In this document: piece after piece, positions 1-9,181 of the stretch
Numbering within the stretch: the first letter of the stretch is position 1
Layout of the letters: the number at the start of each line of letters is the position of its first letter
NCBI GenBank assembly: GCA_035547055.1
Contig: DASZVN010000161.1
Span: 1 to 10,316, forward strand
Direction: 5' to 3'
Source of the DNA: DASZVN01 sp035547055
GTDB taxonomy: Bacteria; Pseudomonadota; Alphaproteobacteria; Rhizobiales; Methylopilaceae
DNA: 10,316 nt
Program-made: the position numbers and the translations under genes
The notes under the pieces: model-generated
Told to the model about the DNA's origin: nothing
What the model saw: only the letters and a program-made list of their open reading frames with translations
The model's database searches: none

Positions 1-729
1 CTGCTCTATCTCGACAACGTCACGGTGTCGTTCGACGGCTTCAAGGCGCTGAACGCGCTCTCGCTCGCGGTCGAGGCCGGCGAGATGCGCGCGATCATCG
101 GCCCGAACGGCGCCGGCAAGACCACGATGATGGACGTGATCACCGGCAAGACGAGGCCCGACATTGGCGAAGCGCTGTTTGCCGGTGTCCACGATCTGAC
201 CAAGCTCGACGAGGCGGCGATCGCCGAGCTCGGCATCGGCCGCAAGTTCCAGACCCCGACGGTCTTCGACATGCTGAGCGTCGAGGACAACATTCTCCTC
301 GCGCTCCGCGCCGACCGGCGGCCCTTCGCGGCGCTGTTCGCCCGCGGCGCCGCCGCGGAACGTGAGCGCATCGACCAGCTCCTCGCCCGGGTACGCCTGA
401 TCGAGCAGCGCAAGCGCCCGGCCGCAAGCCTCAGCCACGGGCAGAAGCAATGGCTCGAGATCGGGATGCTGCTGGCGCAGGAGCCCAAGCTCCTCCTCGT
501 CGACGAGCCGGCCGCGGGCATGACCGACCAGGAGACGGCCGACACCGCCGCGCTGCTCCGCGAGATCGCCGAGACCCGCGCGGTGGTGGTGGTGGAGCAC
601 GACATGGCCTTCGTGCGCGACCTTGGCGTCAAGGTGACGGTGTTGCACGAGGGCGCGGTGCTGGCCGAAGGCTCGCTCGACGCCGTCAGCGCCGACCCGC
701 GGGTCGTGCAAGTGTATCTCGGGAGGTGA
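1..729 (+). CDS. urtD: Urea ABC transporter ATP-binding protein UrtD (5' end cut by window)
   Basis: One of two cytoplasmic ATPases that power the UrtABCDE high-affinity urea importer. The reading frame is open from base 1, giving 242 visible residues. The true start lies just upstream, because the family is about 250 residues long. Counting from the first visible codon, the Walker A motif GPNGAGKTT is at 34-42, the Q-loop Gln near 84, and the signature LSHGQKQWLEIG starts at 144. Walker B LLLVDEP has D168/E169, and the switch His is H200 (VVVEHD). The LSHGQKQWLEIG signature and the VSFDGFKALN opening separate UrtD from the related LivG of amino-acid importers. A palindromic repeat and urtE follow. 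The assignment rests on motif recognition plus the adjacent urease genes; LivG is the only real alternative and is unlikely. Confidence 0.93.
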   Translation: MLYLDNVTVSFDGFKALNALSLAVEAGEMRAIIGPNGAGKTTMMDVITGKTRPDIGEALFAGVHDLTKLDEAAIAELGIGRKFQTPTVFDMLSVEDNILLALRADRRPFAALFARGAAAERERIDQLLARVRLIEQRKRPAASLSHGQKQWLEIGMLLAQEPKLLLVDEPAAGMTDQETADTAALLREIAETRAVVVVEHDMAFVRDLGVKVTVLHEGAVLAEGSLDAVSADPRVVQVYLGR

Positions 730-751
730 CGGCGATGGCAGGCTTCTCCAT

Positions 752-844
752 CGTCATGGCCGGGCTTGTCCCGGCCGTCTACGACTTCCTTCCCGGCAGT
801 CGCTGCAAACTCGTGGATGCCCGGCCTAAGGCCGGGCATGACGG
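752..844 (+). repeat. Palindromic intergenic repeat, copy 1 (urtD-urtE gap)
   Basis: This element is bounded by the inverted ends CGTCATG (752-758) and CATGACG (837-843). Each half also folds on itself. The left half has a perfect 7-bp stem GGCCGGG/CCCGGCC (758-764 with 770-776). The right half has a perfect 10-bp stem ATGCCCGGCC/GGCCGGGCAT (817-826 with 830-839) around a TAA loop. A related, more decayed copy lies at 5779-5867 in the same orientation. Forward translation starts MAGLVPAV, and this type of peptide is frequent in rhizobial genomes as a product of interspersed palindromes. The right edge of the repeat runs directly into the ribosome binding site of urtE. Family naming and genome copy number cannot be determined here. 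Confidence 0.85.
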
Positions 845-847
845 AGG
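843..847 (+). promoter_or_regulatory. Ribosome binding site of urtE at the edge of the repeat
   Basis: GGAGG at 843-847 is six bases before the urtE ATG at 854. It directly adjoins and partly overlaps the terminal CATGACGG of repeat copy 1. Pairing of the outer repeat ends could therefore affect access to this site, although that is inference. Confidence 0.6.
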
Positions 848-1514
848 CCAGACATGCTGAGCGTTGCGGGGCTCGACCTCTATTACGGCGCGGCGCAGGC
901 GCTGCGGGGCGTCGCTGTCGAGGCCGTGGCGGGCGAGGTGACCTGCGTGCTCGGGCGGAACGGCGTCGGCAAGAGCTCGCTGCTCCGGGCCGTCGTCGGC
1001 CAGCGGCCGATCGCCCGCGGCACGATCGCGCTCGACGGCCGCGACATCGCCCGCCTGCGCCCGCCCGAACGCGCCGCGCTCGGCATCGGCTACGTGCCGC
1101 AAGGCCGCGAGATCTTCCCGCTGCTCACGGTCCGTGAGAACCTGGAGACCGCCTATCCGGTGCTTCCGCGCGCGAGGCGCAGCATCCCCGACGAGGTGTT
1201 CGCCCTGTTCCCGGTGCTGAAGACCATGCTCGGCCGCCGCGGCGGCGACCTCTCCGGCGGACAGCAGCAGCAGCTCGCGATCGGCCGCGCGCTGACGATG
1301 CGGCCGAAGCTCCTCGTGCTCGACGAGCCGACCGAGGGCATTCAGCCCTCGATCATCAAGGACATCGGCCGCGCCATCGCCTATCTGCGCGACCGCGGCG
1401 ACATGGCGATCCTCCTGGTCGAGCAATATTTCGATTTCGCCCGCGAGCTTGCCGACCGCTTCGTCGTGCTGGAGCGCGGCGAGGTGATCGCGTCCGGCCG
1501 GAGGGCGGACCTCG

Positions 1515-2342
<828 letters not shown>

Positions 2343-2347
2343 GGAGG
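2343..2347 (+). promoter_or_regulatory. Ribosome binding site that fixes the GTG start of ureAB
   Basis: GGAGG at 2343-2347, six bases before GTG 2354, supports the GTG as the start. The protein then opens MLLTPREKDKL, the conserved N-terminus of urease gamma subunits. No ATG lies near this position in frame. Confidence 0.7.
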
Positions 2348-2353
2348 CCGGCC

Positions 2354-2995
2354 GTGCTGCTGACCCCGCGCGAGAAGGACAAGCTCCTCGTCGCCATGGC
2401 GGCGATGGTGGCGCGCCGCCGCCTGGAGCGCGGCGTGAAGCTCAACCACCCCGAGGCCGTGGCGCTGATCTCCGACTTCGTCGTCGAGGGCGCGCGCGAC
2501 GGCAGATCCGTCGCCGAGCTGATGGAGGCCGGCGCGCATGTCTTGACCGCCGACCAAGTGATGGACGGCATCGCCCAGATGATCCACGACGTCCAGGTCG
2601 AAGCGACCTTTCCCGACGGCACCAAGCTCGTCACCGTGCACCACCCGATCCGCGGCGCCACGGGCGCGGCCGCGGCGCCGGGCGCGGTCGTCCCGGCCGA
2701 GGGCGAGATCGCCTTCAATGCGGGCGCGGAGCGCGTGACGCTGACAGTCGCCAACACCGGCGACCGGCCGATCCAGGTCGGCAGCCACTATCATTTCTTC
2801 GAGGTCAATCCGGCCCTTGCCTTCGATCGCGCCAGGGCGCGCGGCATGCGGCTCGACATCGCGTCGGGTACCGCGGTGCGCTTCGAGCCCGGCGCGACGC
2901 GGGAGGTGACGCTGGTGCCGTTCGGGGGCCAGCGCGAGGTCTACGGATTCCGCGGCGCGGTCATGGGCGCGCTCGATGGTCCAGCCAGCCGATGA
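2354..2995 (+). CDS. ureAB: Urease gamma-beta fusion subunit (UreA-UreB)
   Basis: Structural subunit of urease, with the gamma and beta chains in one polypeptide of 213 residues. Residues 1 to about 100 match the gamma subunit (LTPREKDKLL at 3-12, LNHPEAVALI at 30-39, MIHDVQVE at 76-83, TVHHPI at 94-99). A short Ala/Gly/Pro-rich linker (about 101-113) leads to the beta subunit, with GEI(A)FNAG at 117-124, VANTGDRPIQVGSHYHFFE at 132-150 and TAVRFEPG at 173-180. The frame is continuous with no stop or restart at the junction. Gamma-beta fusions are known in Helicobacter UreA and in some other bacteria, while many proteobacteria keep separate ureA and ureB. The start is GTG. A HupE/UreJ gene follows 13 bases later, before ureC. 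Confidence 0.94.
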   Translation: MLLTPREKDKLLVAMAAMVARRRLERGVKLNHPEAVALISDFVVEGARDGRSVAELMEAGAHVLTADQVMDGIAQMIHDVQVEATFPDGTKLVTVHHPIRGATGAAAAPGAVVPAEGEIAFNAGAERVTLTVANTGDRPIQVGSHYHFFEVNPALAFDRARARGMRLDIASGTAVRFEPGATREVTLVPFGGQREVYGFRGAVMGALDGPASR

Positions 2996-3008
2996 GGGGG
3001 AACGACCG

Positions 3009-3587
3009 ATGATCCGACTGCTTGCCGTCTTGGCGCTCGCGCTCGCCGCGACGCCCGCTTTGGCTCATCCGCTCGTCTATCACGTGCTGTCGTTCACCGC
3101 CGGTTTCCGCCATCCCTTGACGGGCGCCGACCATATTCTGGCGATGGTCGCCGTCGGCCTGTGGGCGGCGCTGCGGGGCGGCCGGGCACGCTGGGCGTGG
3201 CCGGCGACCTTCGTCACCGTGATGCTGGTGGGCGGCGTGCTCGGCATGAGCGGCCTCGTCCGCTTCGAGCCCTCGGCCGTGGAGTCGGGCATCGCGGCCT
3301 CGATCGTCGTGCTCGGCCTCCTGGTCGCCGCGGCGGCACGACTGCCGACCGTAGCCGGAGCAGTGCTTGTCGGCGTCTTCGCGCTGTTCCACGGCTACGC
3401 CCACGGTATCGAGATGCCCGCCACGGGGCAGGCCGCGCTCTACGCGGCGGGCTTCGTGCTCGCGACGGCGGCGCTCCACGGCGTCGGGCTTCTGCTCGGC
3501 ACCGCAGCGCGCGGCCGTGCCGAGCCTGCGCTCCGCGCCCTCGGCGCGCTGACCGGGGCGGCCGGCCTTGCCATGCTGCTCGGCTGA
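3009..3587 (+). CDS. ureJ: HupE/UreJ family membrane protein, probable nickel permease
   Basis: A 192-residue integral membrane protein of the HupE/UreJ family, members of which import nickel (or cobalt) for urease or hydrogenase. An N-terminal hydrophobic segment ending PALA/H at about residue 19-20 looks like a cleavable signal peptide. It is followed by the family motif HPLTGADHILAMVAVG (35-50), a second His-rich motif LFHGYAHGIEMP (126-137), H157, and about five further hydrophobic segments. ATG 3009 is preferred because a purine-rich AGGGGG run ends eight bases upstream and a signal peptide follows. An in-frame ATG at 2976 would add an unlikely polar leader overlapping ureAB. Its place between ureAB and ureC supports nickel supply to urease. 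Metal specificity is inferred from context. Confidence 0.87.
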   Translation: MIRLLAVLALALAATPALAHPLVYHVLSFTAGFRHPLTGADHILAMVAVGLWAALRGGRARWAWPATFVTVMLVGGVLGMSGLVRFEPSAVESGIAASIVVLGLLVAAAARLPTVAGAVLVGVFALFHGYAHGIEMPATGQAALYAAGFVLATAALHGVGLLLGTAARGRAEPALRALGALTGAAGLAMLLG

Positions 3588-3592
3588 CGGCG

Positions 3593-5299
<1,707 letters not shown>

Positions 5300-5309
5300 G
5301 GCGAGACGC

Positions 5310-5759
5310 ATGATCCGTGCCGGCAGCGTTGTTCGCCGAGCGGCGGTGCGGCCGGAGCGCCTTGCCGATACGGTGGTGCTCGACCACGGCGACCGCCATC
5401 GCCGCCGTATTGCGCTGATGGGGGAGGGCGGGCTCGCGTTCCTCCTCGACCTCGACGCGCCGACCGTGCTCCGCGACGGCGATGCGGTGAAGCTCGAGGA
5501 CGGGCGGCTCGTCGCGGTGAAGGCTGCGCCCGAGCGGCTGATCGAAATCCGCACCGACAACCCGCTCCGCCTCACGCGGGTCGCCTGGCATCTCGGCAAC
5601 CGCCACGTTCCATCCGAGATCACCGCCGACGCACTCTACATCGCCTTCGACCACGTGCTGATGGAGATGGTGCGCGGCCTTGGCGCCCGCGCGGAGGTCG
5701 TCACGCGGCCGTTCCAGCCCGAAGCCGGCGCCTATGCCGACGGCCACCACCGTGGCTGA
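5310..5759 (+). CDS. ureE: Urease accessory protein UreE (nickel metallochaperone)
   Basis: A cytoplasmic dimeric nickel carrier that hands Ni2+ to the UreG/F/D complex; 149 residues. The conserved HLGNRHVP block is at 94-101, and H99 corresponds to the dimer-interface nickel ligand (His96 of Klebsiella UreE). DHVL (114-117) supplies H115, equivalent to Klebsiella His112, while the Klebsiella His110 position is Phe here. The family ending PFQPEAGAYA is at 134-143. The C-terminal tail is very short (DGHHRG, two His) compared with the long His-rich tails of many UreE proteins. GAGG eight bases upstream supports the ATG. A palindromic repeat begins about 20 bases after the stop, so tail shortening by repeat insertion is possible but not shown. 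Confidence 0.93.
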   Translation: MIRAGSVVRRAAVRPERLADTVVLDHGDRHRRRIALMGEGGLAFLLDLDAPTVLRDGDAVKLEDGRLVAVKAAPERLIEIRTDNPLRLTRVAWHLGNRHVPSEITADALYIAFDHVLMEMVRGLGARAEVVTRPFQPEAGAYADGHHRG

Positions 5760-5778
5760 TGGCGCCGACCGGGGAGCG

Positions 5779-5867
5779 GTCATGGCCGGGCTCGTCCCCG
5801 CCATCCGCGACTTCCGCCGGGACACCCAGAAGGTCGTGGAAGCCCGGCCCAAGGGCAGGCATGACGG
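5779..5867 (+). repeat. Palindromic intergenic repeat, copy 2 (ureE-ureF gap)
   Basis: A second copy of the element at 752-844, in the same orientation, bounded by GTCATG (5779-5784) and CATGAC (5860-5865). The left hairpin GGCCGGG/CCCCGCC (5784-5790 with 5796-5802) has one mismatch. The right hairpin (around 5843-5860) is more damaged than in copy 1. Shared blocks with copy 1 include CATGGCCGGGCT, CGACTTCC, TCGTGGA and GCATGACGG. From GTCATG to CATGAC it is 87 bases against 90 in copy 1, so the difference keeps the reading frame. It fills almost the whole gap between ureE and ureF and is in frame with ureF. Confidence 0.82.
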
Positions 5868-5871
5868 TGGC

Positions 5872-6546
5872 ATGGAGGCGGCGCTCCTCCCTCTCCTCGC
5901 GTGGCTGTCGCCAGCGTTCCCGACGGGCGCGTTCGCCTATTCGCACGGCCTCGAATGGGCCTTCGAGGCGGGCGACCTCCGGGACGAGTCGGCACTGCGC
6001 AAGTGGATCGGCACGCTCCTCACCAATGGTGCGGGGCGCAACGACGCCATCTTTTTCGTCGCCGCCCATCGCGCGGCGGCGGCCGAAGATTGGGGAGCGC
6101 TTGCGGCGACGAACGAGCTGGCGCTCGCGCTGCCGCCGGCCGCCGAGCTGCGGCTCGAAACAGCGCAGCAGGGCCGGAGCTTCCTCGAGGCCGTGCTCGC
6201 CGCGTGGCCGGCGCCGCTGCTGTCGCGTCTTGCGCCAGCCTTCGCGGAGATCGCCTATCCCGTCGCCGTCGGCCTGGCTGCGGCAGCCCATCGCATTCCG
6301 TGCGAACCGGCGACCGCGGCGCTCGTCTTCGCCTTCGCGCAGAACCTCGTTTCGGCGGCAGTCCGGCTTGGTATCGTCGGCCAGACAGCCGGCAGCCGCA
6401 TCCTCGCCGGCCTTGCGCCCGTGGCCGCGGCCATCGGCGCTGCCGTGCAGACTGCAACGCTCGACGATCTCGGCGGCGCAACGCTCCGCGCCGACCTCGC
6501 CGCCCTCCGTCACGAGACCCAATATTCGAGGCTGTTCCGCTCATGA
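5872..6546 (+). CDS. ureF: Urease accessory protein UreF
   Basis: A helical accessory protein that binds UreD and recruits UreG in the nickel-insertion complex; 224 residues from ATG 5872. The family N-terminal motif SPAFPTGAFAYSHGLE is at 13-28. The GIVGQTAGSRIL block and the terminal HETQYSRLFRS are also characteristic. ATG 5872 gives the canonical N-terminus (MEAALLPLLAWLSPAF), but its ribosome binding site is poor, with GGTGG only one base away. An in-frame ATG at 5782, inside repeat copy 2, has GGGGAG five bases upstream and would add 30 residues (MAGLVPAIRDF...) for a 254-residue protein. Both starts are possible. I chose the downstream one on family homology. The gene overlaps ureG by four bases (ATGA). 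Confidence 0.92.
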   Translation: MEAALLPLLAWLSPAFPTGAFAYSHGLEWAFEAGDLRDESALRKWIGTLLTNGAGRNDAIFFVAAHRAAAAEDWGALAATNELALALPPAAELRLETAQQGRSFLEAVLAAWPAPLLSRLAPAFAEIAYPVAVGLAAAAHRIPCEPATAALVFAFAQNLVSAAVRLGIVGQTAGSRILAGLAPVAAAIGAAVQTATLDDLGGATLRADLAALRHETQYSRLFRS

Positions 6547-7163
6547 CCAGAAGCAGCAACGGGCCGCTCCGCGTCGGGATCGGCGGGCCGGTCGGCTCCG
6601 GCAAGACGGCGCTGATGGAGGCGCTCTGCAAGACGCTCCGCGACCGCTACGACATCTGCGCCATCACCAACGACATCTACACCAAGGAGGACGCGCGGCT
6701 CCTGACCGTGGCTGGAGCTCTCTCGGTCGAGCGCATCATGGGAGTCGAAACCGGTGGCTGCCCGCACACCGCGATCCGCGAAGACTGTTCGATCAACCTT
6801 GCCGCCGTTGCCGAAATGCGCCGCCGCTTCCCAGCCCTGGACCTGATCCTGATCGAGTCCGGCGGCGACAACCTCGCCGCCACCTTCTCGCCCGAGCTGG
6901 CCGACCTGACCCTCTACGTCATCGATGTCGCCGGCGGCGAGAAGATCCCGCGCAAGGGCGGGCCCGGTATCACCCGCTCCGATCTCCTGATCGTCAACAA
7001 GACCGATCTCGCGCCGCTCGTCGGGGCCGATCTCGGCGTGATGGAGGCCGACACGCAGCGCATGCGCGGTGCCCGGCCCTATGTCTTCAGCGAGCTCCGC
7101 CACGGCGTCGGCGTCGACCGCATCGCCCGCTTCGTCGAGGAGGCCGGCGGCCTCGCGCCGTAA
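6543..7163 (+). CDS. ureG: Urease accessory GTPase UreG
   Basis: A SIMIBI-class GTPase whose GTP hydrolysis drives nickel insertion into the carbamylated urease site; 206 residues, the usual length. The P-loop GPVGSGKT is at 15-22. AITNDIYTKEDA follows near 40-51. The nickel-binding Cys-Pro-His motif is C73-P74-H75 (ETGGCPHTAIRED), Walker B-like LILIESGGDN is near 100-109, and the guanine-specificity motif NKTD is at 152-155. The start overlaps the ureF stop (ATGA), indicating coupled translation. REDCSINL has a Cys where most UreG proteins have Ala, a small oddity just after the CPH motif. It is the last gene of the + strand cluster and converges on cysA with only 37 bases between the stops. 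Confidence 0.97.
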   Translation: MTRSSNGPLRVGIGGPVGSGKTALMEALCKTLRDRYDICAITNDIYTKEDARLLTVAGALSVERIMGVETGGCPHTAIREDCSINLAAVAEMRRRFPALDLILIESGGDNLAATFSPELADLTLYVIDVAGGEKIPRKGGPGITRSDLLIVNKTDLAPLVGADLGVMEADTQRMRGARPYVFSELRHGVGVDRIARFVEEAGGLAP

Positions 7164-7200
7164 CGCCCGTCGTCAGCTCCCTCCTTTGCCGGCACGCGGT

Positions 7201-8301
7201 CTAAGGGGTGTAGAGCCGCCATTGCGTCGGGCGCAGGCGGACGCGGATGCCGTCGGGAAGGTCGGTGGTCGCCGGGAGGGCGATCTCGATACGACCGCCA
7301 CCGGCGACCTCGATCTCGACCCGCCAGCTTCCGCCGTGGCGCCGGCGGCCCGTGACGACTCCGCCGATCCCCGTGTCGCTCTCGGACACCAGCTCGACAT
7401 CGCCGGGCCGGAAGGCCAGCGTCGCGGCGCCGTGGGCGGCGCCGAAGCGGGTGATGCCGAGCGGCTCGCCGTGGAAATAGACCTGGCTGCCGGTCACCGC
7501 CACCGGCAGGCTGTTGGCGTCGCCGACGAACGCGTAGACGAACAGCGATGCGGCGCCCTCGGCGACCTCGGACGGCGTGCCGACCTGCTCGATGCGGCCG
7601 CCGCGCAGGATGGCGACGCGGTCGGCCAGTTCCAGCGCCTCGTCCTGGTCGTGGGTGACGAAGACCGTGGTGTGGCCGGTCTTGCGGTGCAGCTCGCGCA
7701 GCCAGCGGCGCAGGTCCTTGCGCACCTGGGCGTCGAGCGCGCCGAACGGCTCGTCGAGCAGCAGCACGCGGGGCTCGATCGCAAGCGCGCGGGCGAGCGC
7801 GACGCGCTGGTTCTGGCCGCCCGAAAGCTGGGCGGGAAAGCGCTGCTCCAGCCTGGAGAGCTGCACCAGGTCGAGCAGCTCCAGCACGCGGCGGCGGATC
7901 TGGTCCGCCGAGGGGCGCAGCCGCCGGGGCCGCACCCTCAGGCCGAAGGCGATGTTGTCGAACACCGTCATGTGCCTGAACAGCGCGTAGTTCTGAAAGA
8001 CGAATCCGACCTGGCGCTCCTGCACCGTCAGGGCGGCGGCGTCCGTGTTGCCGAACAGCACGCGGCCGGCGCTCGGCGGCTCGAGCCCGGCGAGGACGCG
8101 GAGCAGCGTCGTCTTGCCCGAGCCGGAGGGGCCGAGCAGCGCCATCAGCTCGCCGGCCTCGATCGTCAGCGTCACCCCGTGCAGCGCCGGAGTCGTGCCG
8201 AAAGCCTTGCTGATGCCCTGCACCGCGACCGCCACCGAGGCGTGATGCGGTTCCGGCGGTGGCTCCGGTTCGATCGAAAGCAGGCGTGCGGAAGCGGGCA
8301 T
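7201..8301 (-). CDS. cysA: Sulfate/thiosulfate ABC importer ATP-binding protein CysA
   Basis: ATPase of the CysTWA sulfate/thiosulfate importer at the inner membrane; 366 residues. Walker A GPSGSGKTT is at 57-65, the Q-loop FQNYALFRHMTVFDNIAFG at 102-120, the signature LSGGQ at 159-163, Walker B LLLDEPFGALD with D183/E184, and the switch His is H217 (FVTHDQDEALE). The C-terminal third (about 240-366) is the TOBE-like regulatory domain of CysA proteins. Two features are odd. About 22 extra Pro/Glu-rich residues precede the usual domain start (VAVQGISKAFG), and the signature continues GGQNQR where GGQRQR is the norm. ATG 8301 has GAGGA eight bases upstream. It lies 10 bases after cysW in the same operon. 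The paired CysT/CysW permeases and the FRHMTVFDNIAFGL block favour sulfate over other substrates. Confidence 0.93.
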   Translation of the reverse strand: MPASARLLSIEPEPPPEPHHASVAVAVQGISKAFGTTPALHGVTLTIEAGELMALLGPSGSGKTTLLRVLAGLEPPSAGRVLFGNTDAAALTVQERQVGFVFQNYALFRHMTVFDNIAFGLRVRPRRLRPSADQIRRRVLELLDLVQLSRLEQRFPAQLSGGQNQRVALARALAIEPRVLLLDEPFGALDAQVRKDLRRWLRELHRKTGHTTVFVTHDQDEALELADRVAILRGGRIEQVGTPSEVAEGAASLFVYAFVGDANSLPVAVTGSQVYFHGEPLGITRFGAAHGAATLAFRPGDVELVSESDTGIGGVVTGRRRHGGSWRVEIEVAGGGRIEIALPATTDLPDGIRVRLRPTQWRLYTP

Positions 8302-8311
8302 GGCTCGTTCC

Positions 8312-9181
8312 TCAGCGGTGGATCGCGGCGATCTCGCCGGCGTAGCGCCATTCCAGCGCAGTCTTGATGACCAGCGTCAGCATGGCCATCAGCGCGAGGA
8401 GAGAGGCCACCGCGAACGCCGCGGCATAGCTGTACTCGTTGAACAGGGCCTCGATGCGGAGCGGCATTGTCTCGGTCTGGCCGCGAACGTGGCCGGAGAC
8501 GACCGCGACCGCGCCGAACTCGCCCATCGCCCGCGCGGTGCAGAGGAGGACGCCGTAGAGCAGCGCCCCGCGGACGTTGGGCAGCGTCACCCTGAAGAAG
8601 GTCGCAAGACCACCGGCGCCGAGGAGGAGCGCCGCCTCCTCTTCCCGGCGGCCCTGGTCCTGCATCAGCGGGATCAGCTCGCGGGCGACGAAGGGGACGG
8701 TGACGAAGATCGTCGCCAGCACCATCCCCGGCAGCGCGAAGACGATGGCGATGCCGTGGGCGTCGAGCCATGGGCCGAAATAGCCCTGGGCGCCGAACAG
8801 GAGCACGTAGGTCAGGCCCGCGACCACCGGAGACACCGAGAACGGCAGGTCGATCAGGGTGTTCAGCAGGCTCTTGCCGGCGAACTCGAATTTCGCGACC
8901 GCCCACGCGGCTGCGAGGCCGAAGATGAGATTGGCGGGCACCACCAGCACGGTGACGAGGAGCGTCATGCGGATCGAGGCGACCGCATCGGGATCGGCCA
9001 GCGCCGCGAGATAGGCGCGGACGCCGGCGCCGAGCGCCTCGGTGAACACCACGGCGAGCGGCAGCAGCAGGAAGCCGGCGAGGAAGACCAGGGCCACGGC
9101 GATCAGGATGCCGCGTGCGGCCGGGCTCTCCTCGGTCGGCGCGTTGCGCGCGCGGGGCAGGGCGATCGCCTGGTCAGACAT
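8312..9181 (-). CDS. cysW: Sulfate/thiosulfate ABC importer permease CysW
   Basis: Inner-membrane permease subunit that pairs with CysT to form the sulfate channel; 289 residues with about six hydrophobic segments after a polar N-terminus. Family blocks are FAGKSLLNTLIDLPFSVSP (100-118), VAGLTYVLLFG (120-130), the ATPase-contacting EAA loop EEEAALLLGAGG...LP (180-201), and ARAMGEFGAVAVVSGHVRGQ (216-235). The ATG at 9181 overlaps the last bases of cysT by eight bases, so translation is probably coupled. The DLPFSVSPVVAGL block is characteristic of CysW and separates it from CysT, which has DLPFALPTAVAG. Confidence 0.95.
   Translation of the reverse strand: MSDQAIALPRARNAPTEESPAARGILIAVALVFLAGFLLLPLAVVFTEALGAGVRAYLAALADPDAVASIRMTLLVTVLVVPANLIFGLAAAWAVAKFEFAGKSLLNTLIDLPFSVSPVVAGLTYVLLFGAQGYFGPWLDAHGIAIVFALPGMVLATIFVTVPFVARELIPLMQDQGRREEEAALLLGAGGLATFFRVTLPNVRGALLYGVLLCTARAMGEFGAVAVVSGHVRGQTETMPLRIEALFNEYSYAAAFAVASLLALMAMLTLVIKTALEWRYAGEIAAIHR

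Larger units (their letters stand above)
735..860 (+). other. Possible small ORF spanning the repeat (41 codons)
   Basis: An ATG at 735 lies 8 bases after GGAGG (722-726, the last codons of urtD). It opens a 41-residue frame that runs through repeat copy 1 and stops at TGA 858-860, four bases inside urtE (ATG 854). The product would begin MAGFSIVMAGLVPAV and end GHDGGQTC. No domain is recognisable. It may be untranslated, or it may couple urtD and urtE translation. A functional protein is unlikely. Confidence 0.2.

Noticed and set aside
6..839. A 277-codon minus-strand frame starting in the repeat with MPGLRPGIHEF
   Set aside because: Its start is the reverse translation of palindromic repeat copy 1, and the remainder is antisense to urtD. 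It is a typical spurious annotation.
3161..3592. An upstream extension of the ureC frame
   Set aside because: It overlaps the HupE/UreJ gene in another frame and is Arg-rich. UreC proteins begin at the position encoded by ATG 3593.
7140..7154. A 6-bp hairpin GAGGCC/GGCCTC at the end of ureG as a terminator
   Set aside because: It is inside the coding region with a 3-base loop and no following T-run. Such stems are frequent by chance at this GC content.
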